Source: Pseudomonas fluorescens (GTDB lineage Bacteria > Pseudomonadota > Gammaproteobacteria > Pseudomonadales > Pseudomonadaceae). From it: a DNA stretch of 64,000 nt. Shown one piece after another: positions 17,053 to 26,040 of this stretch. The stretch spans positions 42,753-106,752 of the forward strand of contig NZ_LACC01000020.1 in assembly GCF_000967965.1 (NCBI RefSeq). The letters are read 5' to 3'. The position numbers and the translations under genes were made by a program. How positions within the stretch are numbered: position 1 is the first letter of the stretch; each line of letters starts with the position of its first letter. A model generated the notes under the pieces. The model was given only the letters and a program-made list of their open reading frames with translations, had not been told where the DNA came from and did not search any database.

Positions 17053-18138
17053 ATGGAATTCTTCGAAAAGTTAGCAAGTCTCGCTGCCAAAGTTCGTTTG
17101 CAGAGCGCTGCCATTCAAACGGAAGAAGCGACCAAGAATGCTTTTGTCATGCCCTTTATCAGCACGGTACTGGGCTACGATGTTTTTGATCCGACGGAAG
17201 TGACACCTGAATTCGTTTGCGATATTGGAACGAAGAAAGGGGAGAAAATTGACTACGCAATCATGAAGGCAGGCGAGGTTCAGATCCTCATCGAGTGCAA
17301 GAAAATAGGCGAGCCACTGCACATCAATCATGCCTCCCAACTGTTTCGCTATTTCCATGTCACCAGCGCTCGAATCTCCATTCTCACCAATGGCCAGGTC
17401 TATAAGTTTTTCACTGATCTGGATGCGCCGAACAAGATGGACGAGAAGCCATTCCTTGAACTCGATCTGCTGGATATCGACGAATATTCCGTCCCAGAGT
17501 TGGTGAAACTCACCAAATCTGCATTCGATGTGGATTCGATCATCAGCGCCGCAGGTGAGTTGAAGTACGTCAGCCAAATCAAAAAGGTGATTGCTTCTCA
17601 GGTCAGCAAGCCGGACGACGATTTTGTGAAAGTCTTCGCTTCACGTGTTTACGACGGGGTGATTACTCAAAAGGTCCGCGAGCAGTTCCATGAGCTCACG
17701 AGAAAGGCCGTGGTGCAGTTTCTCAACGAGCAAATCAATGACAGGCTCAAGTCGGCAATGAGTGGCGCCATCCAGCCTGCGCTCGCCTCTTTACCGGTCG
17801 CTACCGGTGACACTGAGCAACCCGATGTTCGAGATGAGTCAGAGGACAAGGTTCTGACGACATTGGAAGAGCTTGAGGGCTATCACATCGTCCGGGCCGT
17901 GGTTCGGTCGGTTGTTGATGCCAAGCGGATTGTTCAGCGCGATACACAGAGTTACTTCGGCATCCTGCTCGACGACAACAACCGCAAACCAATCTGCCGA
18001 TTGCACTTCAACCGATCACAGAAATACATCGGCATATTTGACGAAGAGAAGAATGAAACTCGGCATGCAATCAACTCCGTTGATGACATTTACGAATACT
18101 CGGATCATTTGAAGAAGACCGTCGGGTACTACGATTAA
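17053..18138 (+). CDS. Solitary type I restriction R-subunit N-terminal-like nuclease
   Basis: 361 residues from MEFFEKLASLAAKVRLQSAA. Residues about 20-125 match the HsdR N-terminal PD-(D/E)XK fold: EATKNAFVMPFISTVLGYDV, EKIDYAIMKAGEVQILIECK (catalytic D...ECK) and the strand YFHVTSARISILTNGQVYKF. There is no helicase domain and no HsdM/HsdS nearby, so it is not a type I system. The C-terminal 90 residues (LEGYHIVRAVVRSVVDAKRI, YIGIFDEEKNE) form a small separate domain. GC content is lower than its neighbours, suggesting transfer. Such stand-alone proteins occur widely with unknown role. Confidence 0.75.
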   Translation: MEFFEKLASLAAKVRLQSAAIQTEEATKNAFVMPFISTVLGYDVFDPTEVTPEFVCDIGTKKGEKIDYAIMKAGEVQILIECKKIGEPLHINHASQLFRYFHVTSARISILTNGQVYKFFTDLDAPNKMDEKPFLELDLLDIDEYSVPELVKLTKSAFDVDSIISAAGELKYVSQIKKVIASQVSKPDDDFVKVFASRVYDGVITQKVREQFHELTRKAVVQFLNEQINDRLKSAMSGAIQPALASLPVATGDTEQPDVRDESEDKVLTTLEELEGYHIVRAVVRSVVDAKRIVQRDTQSYFGILLDDNNRKPICRLHFNRSQKYIGIFDEEKNETRHAINSVDDIYEYSDHLKKTVGYYD

Positions 18139-18202
18139 GATTACTGTCAAACGACGAAAAAACTGGTTAATAGAGCCTAGGCCGATCAGTTAAGGTCAAA
18201 AA

Positions 18203-18294
18203 CTGTGGGAGCGAGCTTGCTCGCGATAGCGCCATGTCAGTCGACGACGATGTTGACTGTGCAATCGCCATCGCGAGCAAGCTCGCTCCCACAG
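18203..18294. repeat. REP inverted pair
   Basis: CTGTGGGAGCGAGCTTGCTC opposite GAGCAAGCTCGCTCCCACAG with about 50 bp between, in the gap before tam. Confidence 0.85.
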
Positions 18295-18399
18295 AAGTTT
18301 TCGCACCAAAGGTGGAATAGAGCAGAACCTATTGGCCGATGTATCGTAGCGAGCTGGTGGTCTGCCCAGATCACGACAACGTACCGACAGGAGAACGCA

Positions 18400-19170
18400 A
18401 TGAGTTGGTCCGCCAAACAGTACGTCGCTTTTGAAGATGAACGCACCCGTCCCGCCCGTGACCTGCTGGCGGCCGTCCCCGCCGGGGATGTGCGCTCGGC
18501 CATCGATATCGGTTGTGGGCCCGGCAACTCCACCGAGTTACTGGTGGAGCGCTTTGCCGGCGCCACGGTGCGTGGGCTCGACAGTTCCAGCGACATGATC
18601 GACGCCGCTCGCAAGCGCTTGCCGCAGGTGCAGTTCGACATCGCCGACATCGACACCTGGAATGACAGTGGCCCGTTCGATGTGATTTTCGCCAACGCGG
18701 TGTTGCAGTGGGTGCCGGATCACGCCACGTTGCTACCTTCGCTGGTGAGCAAACTGGCGCCGGGTGGCAGCCTGGCTGTCCAGATGCCTGACAACCTGAA
18801 TGAACACTCGCACCGCTTGATGCGTGAAGTCGCCGCTGATGGTCCATGGGTCAGCAAACTGGCAGGTGCCGCCGGGCAGAGGACCGAAATGGCCGATGCC
18901 AGTGGTTACTATTCGATATTGAAAGCCTGTTGCACCCGCGTCGATGTGTGGCGCACCACTTACCATCATCCGCTCGCGGGCGGTGCGTCTGGCGTGGTGG
19001 AGTGGTTCAAGGGCAGTGGCTTGCGGCCGTTTCTCGATCCGCTGGACGAGTCGGAACGGGCGCAGTATCTGAAGCAATATCAGACTGCTATCGAGCGGGC
19101 GTATCCGGCCTTGGCCGATGGTTCGGTGCTGTTGCCATTTCCGCGACTGTTTATCGTCGCGACCCGCTGA
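18400..19170 (+). CDS. tam: Trans-aconitate 2-methyltransferase
   Basis: 256 residues from MSWSAKQYVAFEDERTRPAR, start set by ACAGGAGAAC. SAM-binding motif I AIDIGCGPGNSTELLVERF, acidic loop GLDSSSDMIDAARKRLP, and FDVIFANAVLQWVPDH match Tam. It methylates trans-aconitate, a spontaneous inhibitor formed from cis-aconitate. Cytosolic. The frame extends upstream through the REP element but that part is not coding. Confidence 0.88.
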   Translation: MSWSAKQYVAFEDERTRPARDLLAAVPAGDVRSAIDIGCGPGNSTELLVERFAGATVRGLDSSSDMIDAARKRLPQVQFDIADIDTWNDSGPFDVIFANAVLQWVPDHATLLPSLVSKLAPGGSLAVQMPDNLNEHSHRLMREVAADGPWVSKLAGAAGQRTEMADASGYYSILKACCTRVDVWRTTYHHPLAGGASGVVEWFKGSGLRPFLDPLDESERAQYLKQYQTAIERAYPALADGSVLLPFPRLFIVATR

Positions 19171-19226
19171 TGCAAAACAGGGACAGTTGATGCGCGTCAT
19201 CTGCCCCTTTTTACGGTTTGGAAAAA

Positions 19227-19343
19227 TCACTGTGGCTTGTTCTTTTTTGAGCGCCGGGCACTCAAGTACTCAAAGGCAAGCGAGGCAAAGCCGAACAACC
19301 CGATCAATGAAATGATCATGATTCCCAACTCTGAATTGTGCAT
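19227..19343 (-). CDS. Hypothetical small membrane protein
   Basis: 38 residues, MHNSELGIMIISLIGLFGFA then SLAFEYLSARRSKKNKPQ: one hydrophobic helix and a basic tail. Longer starts exist (Met at 19433 would give 68 residues) but no start has a strong ribosome site. No family recognised; it may not be a gene. The rest of the gap 19344-19592 shows nothing I can name. Confidence 0.3.
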   Translation of the reverse strand: MHNSELGIMIISLIGLFGFASLAFEYLSARRSKKNKPQ

Positions 19344-19592
19344 GTTGATCTCGAGGCGAAGGATGAGCCGGGAGAATAAGGGAACTGTTGCCGGGCTCAA
19401 CTGATAGTCCAAGAGCCCTGATCCGACCTTCATTGCGTTAAATGCCCCATTACACGGTCTCCGCGTAGATCTGATCGTACTGGGCGTGGCTGTCAACGAA
19501 CGTAGCAATTGCATCCGGTGTTATTTATCAACTGACCAAGCATGTAGCTTCTTTTTTCGCAGGTTCAGCCAACACTTTTGCTCCGCTAGCAA

Positions 19593-21137
19593 TCACTCTT
19601 CACCGACTTCTATTTCTCTATCCTCAAACGCCGAACGTACGGCATCTACAACGCGCTCCGCCATGCCTTCATCTTCAAGCTGCGGGTATCCTTTCTTCAG
19701 CTTTCCGGAAACCATCCAGCCGTTTTCCTTAATGGAGCGGATGATGCGATTGGCATCCTGATCCGGCATCTCAAGCACTTCTTTGAGTTGTTCCTGCGCT
19801 CGCTGAAAGATCACCAGTACTCTGGCCTCATCTGCCATCTCCGTACGAATCGTATGTTCGACAACGCGTGCGGTGTAGAGAACGTGCTCGGTCAGGTCTG
19901 GGTACCGCCAGGCAAAGCTTGCGTCTACGTATTCATCGAAGTTGAAATTGCTAAGCGTTCCGTCCTCGTAGGTCACAAGTTCGCCAAACCGATAGGCTGC
20001 AGCGTAACGGCGCATGAACGGTCGTGAGAATACTTCAAGCGTACGATCGTAGCCGGCCCTGAAATCGATAGAGCTGGTGATCGTGGCTGACACGGGCAGA
20101 ATCACTCCGTCGGGCACTGCCTTGTCCCGGATCAAGGTGTCGTTGATCAGGAAACGATGAATCCGGCCGTTGCCGTCACGCATGGGATGGATGTACACGA
20201 AGCCGAATGCAAGCACCGCGGCACGTGCCACTGACTCGGCACCACGCGTTGCGACCTCGAACTCGTTGAGGCCTTCCAGTAGCGGGGTAAGTTCCTCAAA
20301 GTGCGGGGCAATGTAATGCACGATGTCTTCGCGCATTGTGGCTTGTCCCACGAAGACAGGGGAGCGTCGCAAGCCTAGTCCGATGGCATCGTGGCCCAGG
20401 ATGCCGGCTTGCAGGGATCGAAGGGTGTCGTTGCTCAATGGGGCATCTATATGGCCGCAGTGCTGGGCAATGACATGCGCAAACCGCTGGATGCGATCGG
20501 CCTGGTCGGCTTCCTTTTCGATGAGAAAGCTCGCGCGCGATTCCTTGAACGTCAGCCAACTGGCCGTTCGCATCAGGATGTCGGAACCAAAGGCTTGATC
20601 CAACTCATCCAATGCCGCACGCAGATCGAATTGCAAGGCCTCCCGCACTGGCTCGGTACGACGAACCAAGGGGCAGAATTCGGGTGTCCCCGGCAGATTG
20701 TTATTGATTCGCCAGCGCCGCGTTCGCAACGACTCACGACGAGTCAGGTAATTTTGTGGTGAAAGTACATCAACATAGGCGCCATTGGTCACATCAGGCA
20801 CCTCCAGACGTTCCCCTGTCAGCCATTCGTAGAGGAATCCTGTGCGACGGGCATACTGGCCAAAAGGCTCCCGTCGACACCAGTCCTCAACAGGCTGCGG
20901 GCCTATGGCCGCAAACAGGCGAGCAAAGAACTCGAGATGAATCTCTTCGTATTTGAGACCGAACTCGAAATGCCCTGCGAAATCGTCTGCAGGGCGGTAG
21001 CGTGGCGGATACCTGTTCTCCACGTTCCCGGCGCTTTCACGGCTGACACGTACGGTGCCAATCATCGACTGTACGCGCAGAGGCTGCGCCAATGCGATGT
21101 TGTAACGGTTCGCGAGGGTCTGGAAACCGACTTGCAT
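19593..21137 (-). CDS. Fic-domain protein (probable AMP transferase)
   Basis: 514 residues. The catalytic loop HPMRDGNGRIHR is near residue 316, one residue (M for F) from the HPFxxGNGRxxR consensus, with all catalytic positions kept. An upstream SRASFLIEKE at about 200 resembles the class II inhibitory helix S/TxxxE(G/N), with Lys in the last position. The C-terminal DANRIIRSIKENGWMVSGKL segment looks like a winged helix. The family moves AMP (sometimes other groups) onto Ser/Thr/Tyr of target proteins. No FicA antitoxin gene is adjacent. GC content is below the local average. Confidence 0.88.
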   Translation of the reverse strand: MQVGFQTLANRYNIALAQPLRVQSMIGTVRVSRESAGNVENRYPPRYRPADDFAGHFEFGLKYEEIHLEFFARLFAAIGPQPVEDWCRREPFGQYARRTGFLYEWLTGERLEVPDVTNGAYVDVLSPQNYLTRRESLRTRRWRINNNLPGTPEFCPLVRRTEPVREALQFDLRAALDELDQAFGSDILMRTASWLTFKESRASFLIEKEADQADRIQRFAHVIAQHCGHIDAPLSNDTLRSLQAGILGHDAIGLGLRRSPVFVGQATMREDIVHYIAPHFEELTPLLEGLNEFEVATRGAESVARAAVLAFGFVYIHPMRDGNGRIHRFLINDTLIRDKAVPDGVILPVSATITSSIDFRAGYDRTLEVFSRPFMRRYAAAYRFGELVTYEDGTLSNFNFDEYVDASFAWRYPDLTEHVLYTARVVEHTIRTEMADEARVLVIFQRAQEQLKEVLEMPDQDANRIIRSIKENGWMVSGKLKKGYPQLEDEGMAERVVDAVRSAFEDREIEVGEE

Positions 21138-21385
21138 TGACGAAATCCTTTACGGGGACAGGAAAAACGTTAACAGAACTTCAATATTGTGGCGAAACGA
21201 TAATTTCGTAGGTGGAAAAATACTAATGCTGGATGAAATTTGATACTGAATTCGTATTTTTGGAGAAAAACGCTAATAGCTTTCAGAGTAGTCGCCACAG
21301 CCGCGAAAGAAAGAATGTACTCATCGATCACCGGAAAGTGACCGACCAAGCTATCCACAAATCCAACGCCATCAAATCCCGCCCA

Positions 21386-21417
21386 CAAAAAACCGGCCAT
21401 CAAGGCCGGTTTTTTCT
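21386..21417. terminator. Bidirectional intrinsic terminator
   Basis: AAAAAACCGGCC-ATCAA-GGCCGGTTTTTT. On the minus strand it ends the tRNA-Gly transcript. Upstream of it, 21138-21385 is an AT-rich stretch that should contain the fic promoter; I see nothing else there. Confidence 0.85.
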
Positions 21418-21467
21418 GTCTCTGCATCCCCCGTCAAAACCACCCTGACGTGAGATCAAAATTCGAT

Positions 21468-21541
21468 TGGAGCGGGTGAAGGGAATCGAACCCTCGTTAT
21501 CAGCTTGGGAAGCTGGAGTAATGCCATTATACGACACCCGC
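21468..21541 (-). tRNA. tRNA-Gly(CCC)
   Basis: Complement begins GCGGGTGTCGTATAATGGCA and ends TTCGATTCCCTTCACCCGCTCCA-type; 74 nt including an encoded CCA. The anticodon loop is TTCCCAA, giving CCC. The acceptor stem GCGGGTG pairs with CACCCGC. Confidence 0.95.
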
Positions 21542-21645
21542 TCAGAGCGGTGACTTTGTACCAGATACGGCCGCGGATTTGAAGTTTTTCTTTACGTGGA
21601 GCGGGTTTAACGCAGATGTGACAAAAAAGCCTGGAGCGCATGACG

Positions 21646-21715
21646 GTCGATCGCGGGCAAGCCTCGCGCCTGCAGAATACGTTTAACGCAGCAGGGCGGG
21701 GCTTGCTCGCGATGA
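21646..21715. repeat. REP-like inverted pair
   Basis: TCGCGGGCAAGCCTCGC and GCGGGGCTTGCTCGCGA, about 32 bp apart, just after the phaG stop. Confidence 0.7.
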
Positions 21716-21722
21716 CGCTACT

Positions 21723-22607
21723 TCAGCTTGCCAATGCATGGTGTTCCTGGACGTTGTGGTAACGCGGTCGGCTTTCGAGTTGCGCTGGTTTCAGGAAGCC
21801 CATCAGTGCGTTGCGGCTGTCTCGGCAGGCGGCTTTGTGCTCCATGTCGAGAAAGTGGCCGGTGGCCTGAAGGGTGCTGAACGTGCTGTGTTGCACGTGG
21901 CCGGCGAACAACCGGGCGTCGTCGGCGGCGGTGTATTCGTCCCATTCGCCGTTGAGGAACAGCACCGGCACGTCGATTTTCTTCGCCGCGTGCAGGTAGC
22001 ACTGGCGGTCGCTGTGCAGCACGTCGCTGATGTGGAAGTGCATCTGCCCGTACTCATGTTCGGCCAGGGAGCTGACGTGGCGATAGTTGAAGCGCTTGAA
22101 CAACGACGGCAGGTGTTTGCCGATGGTGTCGTTCACCAGGTGCCCGACCCGGTCGCGGTCCAGGTTGCCCAGGTGTTCGACGCCGCGCTCGAGGTAGTCG
22201 AGCATGTGCGCGTTGATCACCGGGGAGAACGAGCTGATCACGGCTTTTTCGATGCGCCGTGGCCGTTGCGACAACGCCATCATGGTCGCCGCACCGCCCC
22301 AGGAAAACGACAGCACGTGTTCGGCGGCGAAGTGGTCGATCAGCTCAAGAAGGATCTGCCCTTCGATTTCCTTGGTGAGCATCTTTTCATGCAGGTTGTG
22401 GGCTTTTGACCGGCCCGCGTAGGGCTGGTCGTAGCAGACGACGTTGAACTGCGGATGGAGGTTTTTCACGGTTTGTGCAAACGACGCAGTCGTGGCCATC
22501 GAGCCGTTGACCAAGATAATGGTCTTCTCTGCGGCGTCTGCGCGATAGAACTCCGTGTAAACCCGATACTGACCCTGTATATCCAGCACAGCGATTTCTG
22601 GCCTCAT
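21723..22607 (-). CDS. phaG: (R)-3-hydroxydecanoyl-ACP:CoA transacylase/thioesterase PhaG
   Basis: 294 residues from MRPEIAVLDIQGQYRVYTEF, chosen over an upstream in-frame Met because GGAG lies 9 bp before it. Alpha/beta hydrolase: TIILVNGSMATTASFAQT oxyanion region, SFSWGGAATMMALS nucleophile elbow, NGEWDEYTAADDARLF acid and ATGHFLDMEHKAAC with the His. It closely follows the P. putida PhaG pattern rather than RhlA. It diverts 3-hydroxyacyl chains from fatty-acid synthesis to medium-chain polyhydroxyalkanoate. The 312-bp gap upstream (22608-22919) should hold its promoter; no motif there is convincing. Confidence 0.88.
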   Translation of the reverse strand: MRPEIAVLDIQGQYRVYTEFYRADAAEKTIILVNGSMATTASFAQTVKNLHPQFNVVCYDQPYAGRSKAHNLHEKMLTKEIEGQILLELIDHFAAEHVLSFSWGGAATMMALSQRPRRIEKAVISSFSPVINAHMLDYLERGVEHLGNLDRDRVGHLVNDTIGKHLPSLFKRFNYRHVSSLAEHEYGQMHFHISDVLHSDRQCYLHAAKKIDVPVLFLNGEWDEYTAADDARLFAGHVQHSTFSTLQATGHFLDMEHKAACRDSRNALMGFLKPAQLESRPRYHNVQEHHALAS

Positions 22608-22919
22608 GTCATAAGACTCCTGGCAAGCGGGTATGCGCGCAATAGAGATTGCACGAGCTTTGTGACAGGTAGGCATACGCCTGGAATTTGAGAGGCCCAT
22701 GTCGATCCATTGCAGTCCGGTCGACGGGTATTGTTATTGGCGGGCAGTCTGCCGGATGAGGCCGGAACCCATGGGTTCCTACCGGCAAAAAGTTTCTTAG
22801 AAGTATGTGGTGACTCGTCGGTCACATTTCGGCCGACGTCCTGATTCAAGCAGGGGTCACGTCATCGCGCAAGTGCCATTGGTAAATTGTTCGACAACTT
22901 CTGCTGAGCGGTCGCTGGC

Positions 22920-23612
22920 TTAGATCGATCCGATCTCTTCAGTGCTCAGTAGGCGGTATTCGCCCGGTTTCAACGCGTCGTCGAGCTCCAGCGGCCCCAT
23001 GCGTTCGCGATGCAGGCGCATCACCTTGTTGTTGAAGTGGCCGAACATGCGCTTGACCTGGTGATAGCGGCCTTCGACGATGCTCAGGCGTGCGCATTTT
23101 GGCCCGAGCAGCTCTAGCCCGGCCGGTTGCGTGGTGAGGTCTTCGAAGGCGAAGTACAGCCCTTGGCTGAAGGTGATCGCGTATTCGGGGCCGATGTCCT
23201 GCTCGGTTTCGACGTAATAGACCTTGGGCAGTTTGGTCTGCGGTTGGGTCAGGCGCCGCGACCAGCTGCCGTCGTTGGTGATCAGCATCAGGCCGGTGGT
23301 ATTGAAATCCAGGCGTCCGGCGATGTGCAATTCGTCCTTATCCGGTTCATGGATCAAATCGAGCACGGTCGGGTGCTGCGGATCCCGGGTGGCGCTGACG
23401 CAGCCGGCGGGCTTGTGCAGCATGAAGTGGCGCAGGGGTTTGCCGACTTGCAGCACCTCGTTGTCGACTTCGACGCGGCTGAATTCGCGGACTTCAGTGT
23501 GCGGGTCGCTGACGATTTTTCCGTCAACCCTGACGCGTTTTTCCACCAGCAACAGGCGCACCTGCTTGCGGTTGAAGCACGGCAGGTTGCTGAGGAAACG
23601 GTCGACACGCAT
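22920..23612 (-). CDS. rsuA: 16S rRNA pseudouridine(516) synthase family
   Basis: 230 residues. N-terminal S4 domain (MRVDRFLSNLPCFNRKQVRL, VRVDGKIV), then the RsuA/RluB/E catalytic loop IAGRLDFNTTGLMLITNDG with the essential Asp, and IVEGRYHQVKRMFGHFNNKV. The size and N-terminal S4 match RsuA. 34 bp downstream of the Cys-rich CWC gene on the same strand. Confidence 0.85.
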   Translation of the reverse strand: MRVDRFLSNLPCFNRKQVRLLLVEKRVRVDGKIVSDPHTEVREFSRVEVDNEVLQVGKPLRHFMLHKPAGCVSATRDPQHPTVLDLIHEPDKDELHIAGRLDFNTTGLMLITNDGSWSRRLTQPQTKLPKVYYVETEQDIGPEYAITFSQGLYFAFEDLTTQPAGLELLGPKCARLSIVEGRYHQVKRMFGHFNNKVMRLHRERMGPLELDDALKPGEYRLLSTEEIGSI

Positions 23613-23646
23613 GACTTAAGGATCGGTAAGGAAAGGGGCGCGCATC

Positions 23647-23865
23647 TTACTTGATCGACCCGGACGCTGCTTGCAACTGCGCCTCGACCTCGGCACAGCG
23701 CGGGCACAGGCATGAGGCGTCGCGCAGTTCCTCCGGCAGCGCCTGGAGCACGGCAGGGTCGATGCTGACGCCGTAGCACCAGCAGGCGCGGTCAGCGGTT
23801 CGCGGATCGGCCAGGGTGCAGTCGTTGGGGGCGCCGCAGGCGGGGCAGAGGTCAGGCTGGTTCAT
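23647..23865 (-). CDS. Cysteine-rich CWC family protein
   Basis: 72 residues from MNQPDLCPACGAPNDCTLAD. Cys pairs CPAC, C, CWC and CLCPRC fit the CWC (cysteine-rich, Trp-Cys) domain, probably metal binding. The start overlaps the 3' end of the cyclase gene by 14 bp, so translation may be coupled. Confidence 0.8.
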   Translation of the reverse strand: MNQPDLCPACGAPNDCTLADPRTADRACWCYGVSIDPAVLQALPEELRDASCLCPRCAEVEAQLQAASGSIK

Positions 23866-25366
23866 GAACGGAGTGAGACATTTCCACGCAGGTTCGGTTA
23901 CGGCCACTTTGCTTGGCCCGGTACATCGCATGATCCGCCCGCGACAGCAGGCTGTGCAAGGTGTCATCGGGCTGTAGGGTGGTGAGGCCGATGCTCACCG
24001 TCAGTTGCAAGGCTTTGCCGTTGTAGGCATAGCGCTGTTGTTCCACGTGCTGACGAATTTTCTCGGCAATCATCAGACCGGTCTTACCGTCGGTGTCCTT
24101 GAGCAGCACGATGAACTCCTCACCGCCCCAGCGGCAGACGATGTCGGAGTGCCGCAGGCAACTTTCCAGATCCCTGGCGAAACCGATCAGTACCTGGTCG
24201 CCGGCCAGGTGGCCGTAGGTGTCGTTCAGTGCCTTGAAGTGGTCGAGGTCCAGCAGCAAGGCGGTCAGCGGCTTGGGCTCGCGCCGGGCTTCTTGCATGG
24301 CCTGTGCGGCCAGCAGGTCGAAGCCGCGACGGTTGGGCAGTTCGGTCAGGCTGTCGAGGATGGCCTGGGCCTGGATCTTGTCCTGATAGCGTTTGATCAC
24401 CCGGTTGAGCAGGGCCAGCACGATCAAGGTGACCAGCAGGCAGATCAGCAGGTTGAGGTACAGCGACTGGCGGATTTCACCGAGGGCGCTGTCTTCGCGT
24501 TTGTCGACGAACAGGTACCAGTTCAGCTCCGGGATAAACCGCACGTTGAGGAAATGCCCCTGGCCCTGCACGGAGTATTCATAGCTGCCGCTGTGGGGTT
24601 TTGGCAGCCGGCTGAGCAGGTCTTTCATGCTGTCGAGTTCGCTGAGTTTCTGCCCGATGTGCGCACCCTGCGGACCCCCTTCGGCGCCGGTGAGCACCAG
24701 GCGTCCGAAGTTGTCGACGAAAAACACACTGCGTTGATAGCGCTGCTGGTACTTGTCGATCAGCTTGATCACTGCGTCGACGGTCAGGCCAACCCCGGCC
24801 GCGCCGATGAATCGGCTGTTGTAGTCGTAGACCTTGTAGTTGATGAAGAAGGTCAGGTTGTCTTTGTTGGCGAGGTCCGGGTCGACGTTGATCTCGTACG
24901 GATCCTTCATGTCCCGCACGCGGAAGTACCAGGCGTCGCGGGGTTCGGTGGTCTTGACCTGCTTGAGCACACCCTTGGCGTGGTAGTAGGTCAGGCTGGT
25001 GTTGGAGACGAAGAACGCGGTGTAGGCGCCGTAGTGGGTCATGACCTCGTTGAGGTAACGGGTCATCTGGTCGGAGTCTTTTTCACCGTTGACCACCCAG
25101 TCGCGCATGAAGGTGTCGCGGGCCATCATCGAGGAAATCAGGATCGGCCTGACGAGGTCTTTCTGGATTTCCGAGTAGACCGTGTCTGACGTCAGCGGCA
25201 GTTCGGTGTTGACGATGTTGTCGCGGATCGATGCCCGAGAGGCGAAGTAACTGAGAAAGGAGGTGGCGAGGAAACCTGCGCCCAGCAACGCGACCAGCGT
25301 GAGCACCAACGAACGTTGAGAGTACAGCGGCGAGCGAAGCGGCATGGCAGTTCCATTGGCAGTCAT
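23852..25366 (-). CDS. Membrane diguanylate cyclase with periplasmic Cache domain
   Basis: 504 residues (497 if the second Met, MPLRSPLYSQRSL, is used). TM1 about 20-42, a large periplasmic dCache-type sensor 45-300, TM2 about 300-322, then GGDEF 335-495. The active site reads RWGGEEFIVLL (functional GGEEF) with RHSD five residues ahead as inhibitory site. It should make c-di-GMP in response to an external small molecule. Overlaps the CWC gene downstream. Confidence 0.9.
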   Translation of the reverse strand: MTANGTAMPLRSPLYSQRSLVLTLVALLGAGFLATSFLSYFASRASIRDNIVNTELPLTSDTVYSEIQKDLVRPILISSMMARDTFMRDWVVNGEKDSDQMTRYLNEVMTHYGAYTAFFVSNTSLTYYHAKGVLKQVKTTEPRDAWYFRVRDMKDPYEINVDPDLANKDNLTFFINYKVYDYNSRFIGAAGVGLTVDAVIKLIDKYQQRYQRSVFFVDNFGRLVLTGAEGGPQGAHIGQKLSELDSMKDLLSRLPKPHSGSYEYSVQGQGHFLNVRFIPELNWYLFVDKREDSALGEIRQSLYLNLLICLLVTLIVLALLNRVIKRYQDKIQAQAILDSLTELPNRRGFDLLAAQAMQEARREPKPLTALLLDLDHFKALNDTYGHLAGDQVLIGFARDLESCLRHSDIVCRWGGEEFIVLLKDTDGKTGLMIAEKIRQHVEQQRYAYNGKALQLTVSIGLTTLQPDDTLHSLLSRADHAMYRAKQSGRNRTCVEMSHSVHEPA

Positions 25367-25618
25367 CCGATGGCATGCATTCTAAGGGTACAGCCGGGAA
25401 ATAACTGCTCCATGTGCGCCGCGAATGGTCGTTCCTATGTTCCACGGAGGTTGCGCGTGGTCCTTGTGGGAGCGAGACGGTCTTTTGATGGTGCTCGTAC
25501 GCTGTCCGCCGCTGATCAGAAGGCAGGTGCAACGTCGCACTTGGCAGGGGATTGCCAGTCAAAACAGGTATCAGTCGGTGTGTGCCGACTGCTGTCACAG
25601 GTCTTTACGGAGGCCGCC

Positions 25619-25873
25619 ATGTTACGTCGATTGTTGTTTGGTGCAGTGCTCGGTCTCGGATTGTCTGGTTGCTACTACTACGACGGTCCTGCTGACCCCT
25701 ACGGGGGATCTTATTACTACCCCGGCTACTACTCGCCCTATTACTACGGTTACTACGGTCCGCGTTATTACGGTGGTTATCGCTCCTATTACTACGGTGG
25801 GCACGGCTATCACGGTGGGGGGTATCACGGCGGTGGATATCATGGCGGTGGATATCGCGGTGGTCACCGTTAA
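25619..25873 (+). CDS. Tyr/Gly/His-rich small lipoprotein
   Basis: 84 residues. MLRRLLFGAVLGLGLSGC is a lipoprotein signal with lipobox LSGC, then a low-complexity part: YYYDGPADPYGGSYYYPGYY and four GGGYHGG-like repeats near the end. Strong ACGGAGG site. Pairs with a related lipoprotein at 26041; both share the sequence around the start (GGAGGCCGCCATG). Outer-membrane or periplasmic; function unknown. Confidence 0.7.
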   Translation: MLRRLLFGAVLGLGLSGCYYYDGPADPYGGSYYYPGYYSPYYYGYYGPRYYGGYRSYYYGGHGYHGGGYHGGGYHGGGYRGGHR

Positions 25874-26040
25874 TCAGGGCATGAATGGATGAAAAACCTT
25901 TCATCGGTCAGATGTTTCTACTTGTTTCAAGGGCGCACCAGATTCCGAATTCGGTGTCTGATATTTCGACAGTCACCGAACATTTGACTGTCGCCTGCCA
26001 GCGTCGCTGGTGTGGCTTGCCCGCGGTCCAGGAGGCCGCC

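Noticed and set aside
17053..18138. Complete type I restriction system
   Set aside because: No helicase domain, methylase or specificity gene nearby.
24005..25189. 394-residue rightward frame over the Cache-GGDEF gene
   Set aside because: Antisense to a gene with clear GGEEF and Cache features; Val/Gln-rich shadow translation.
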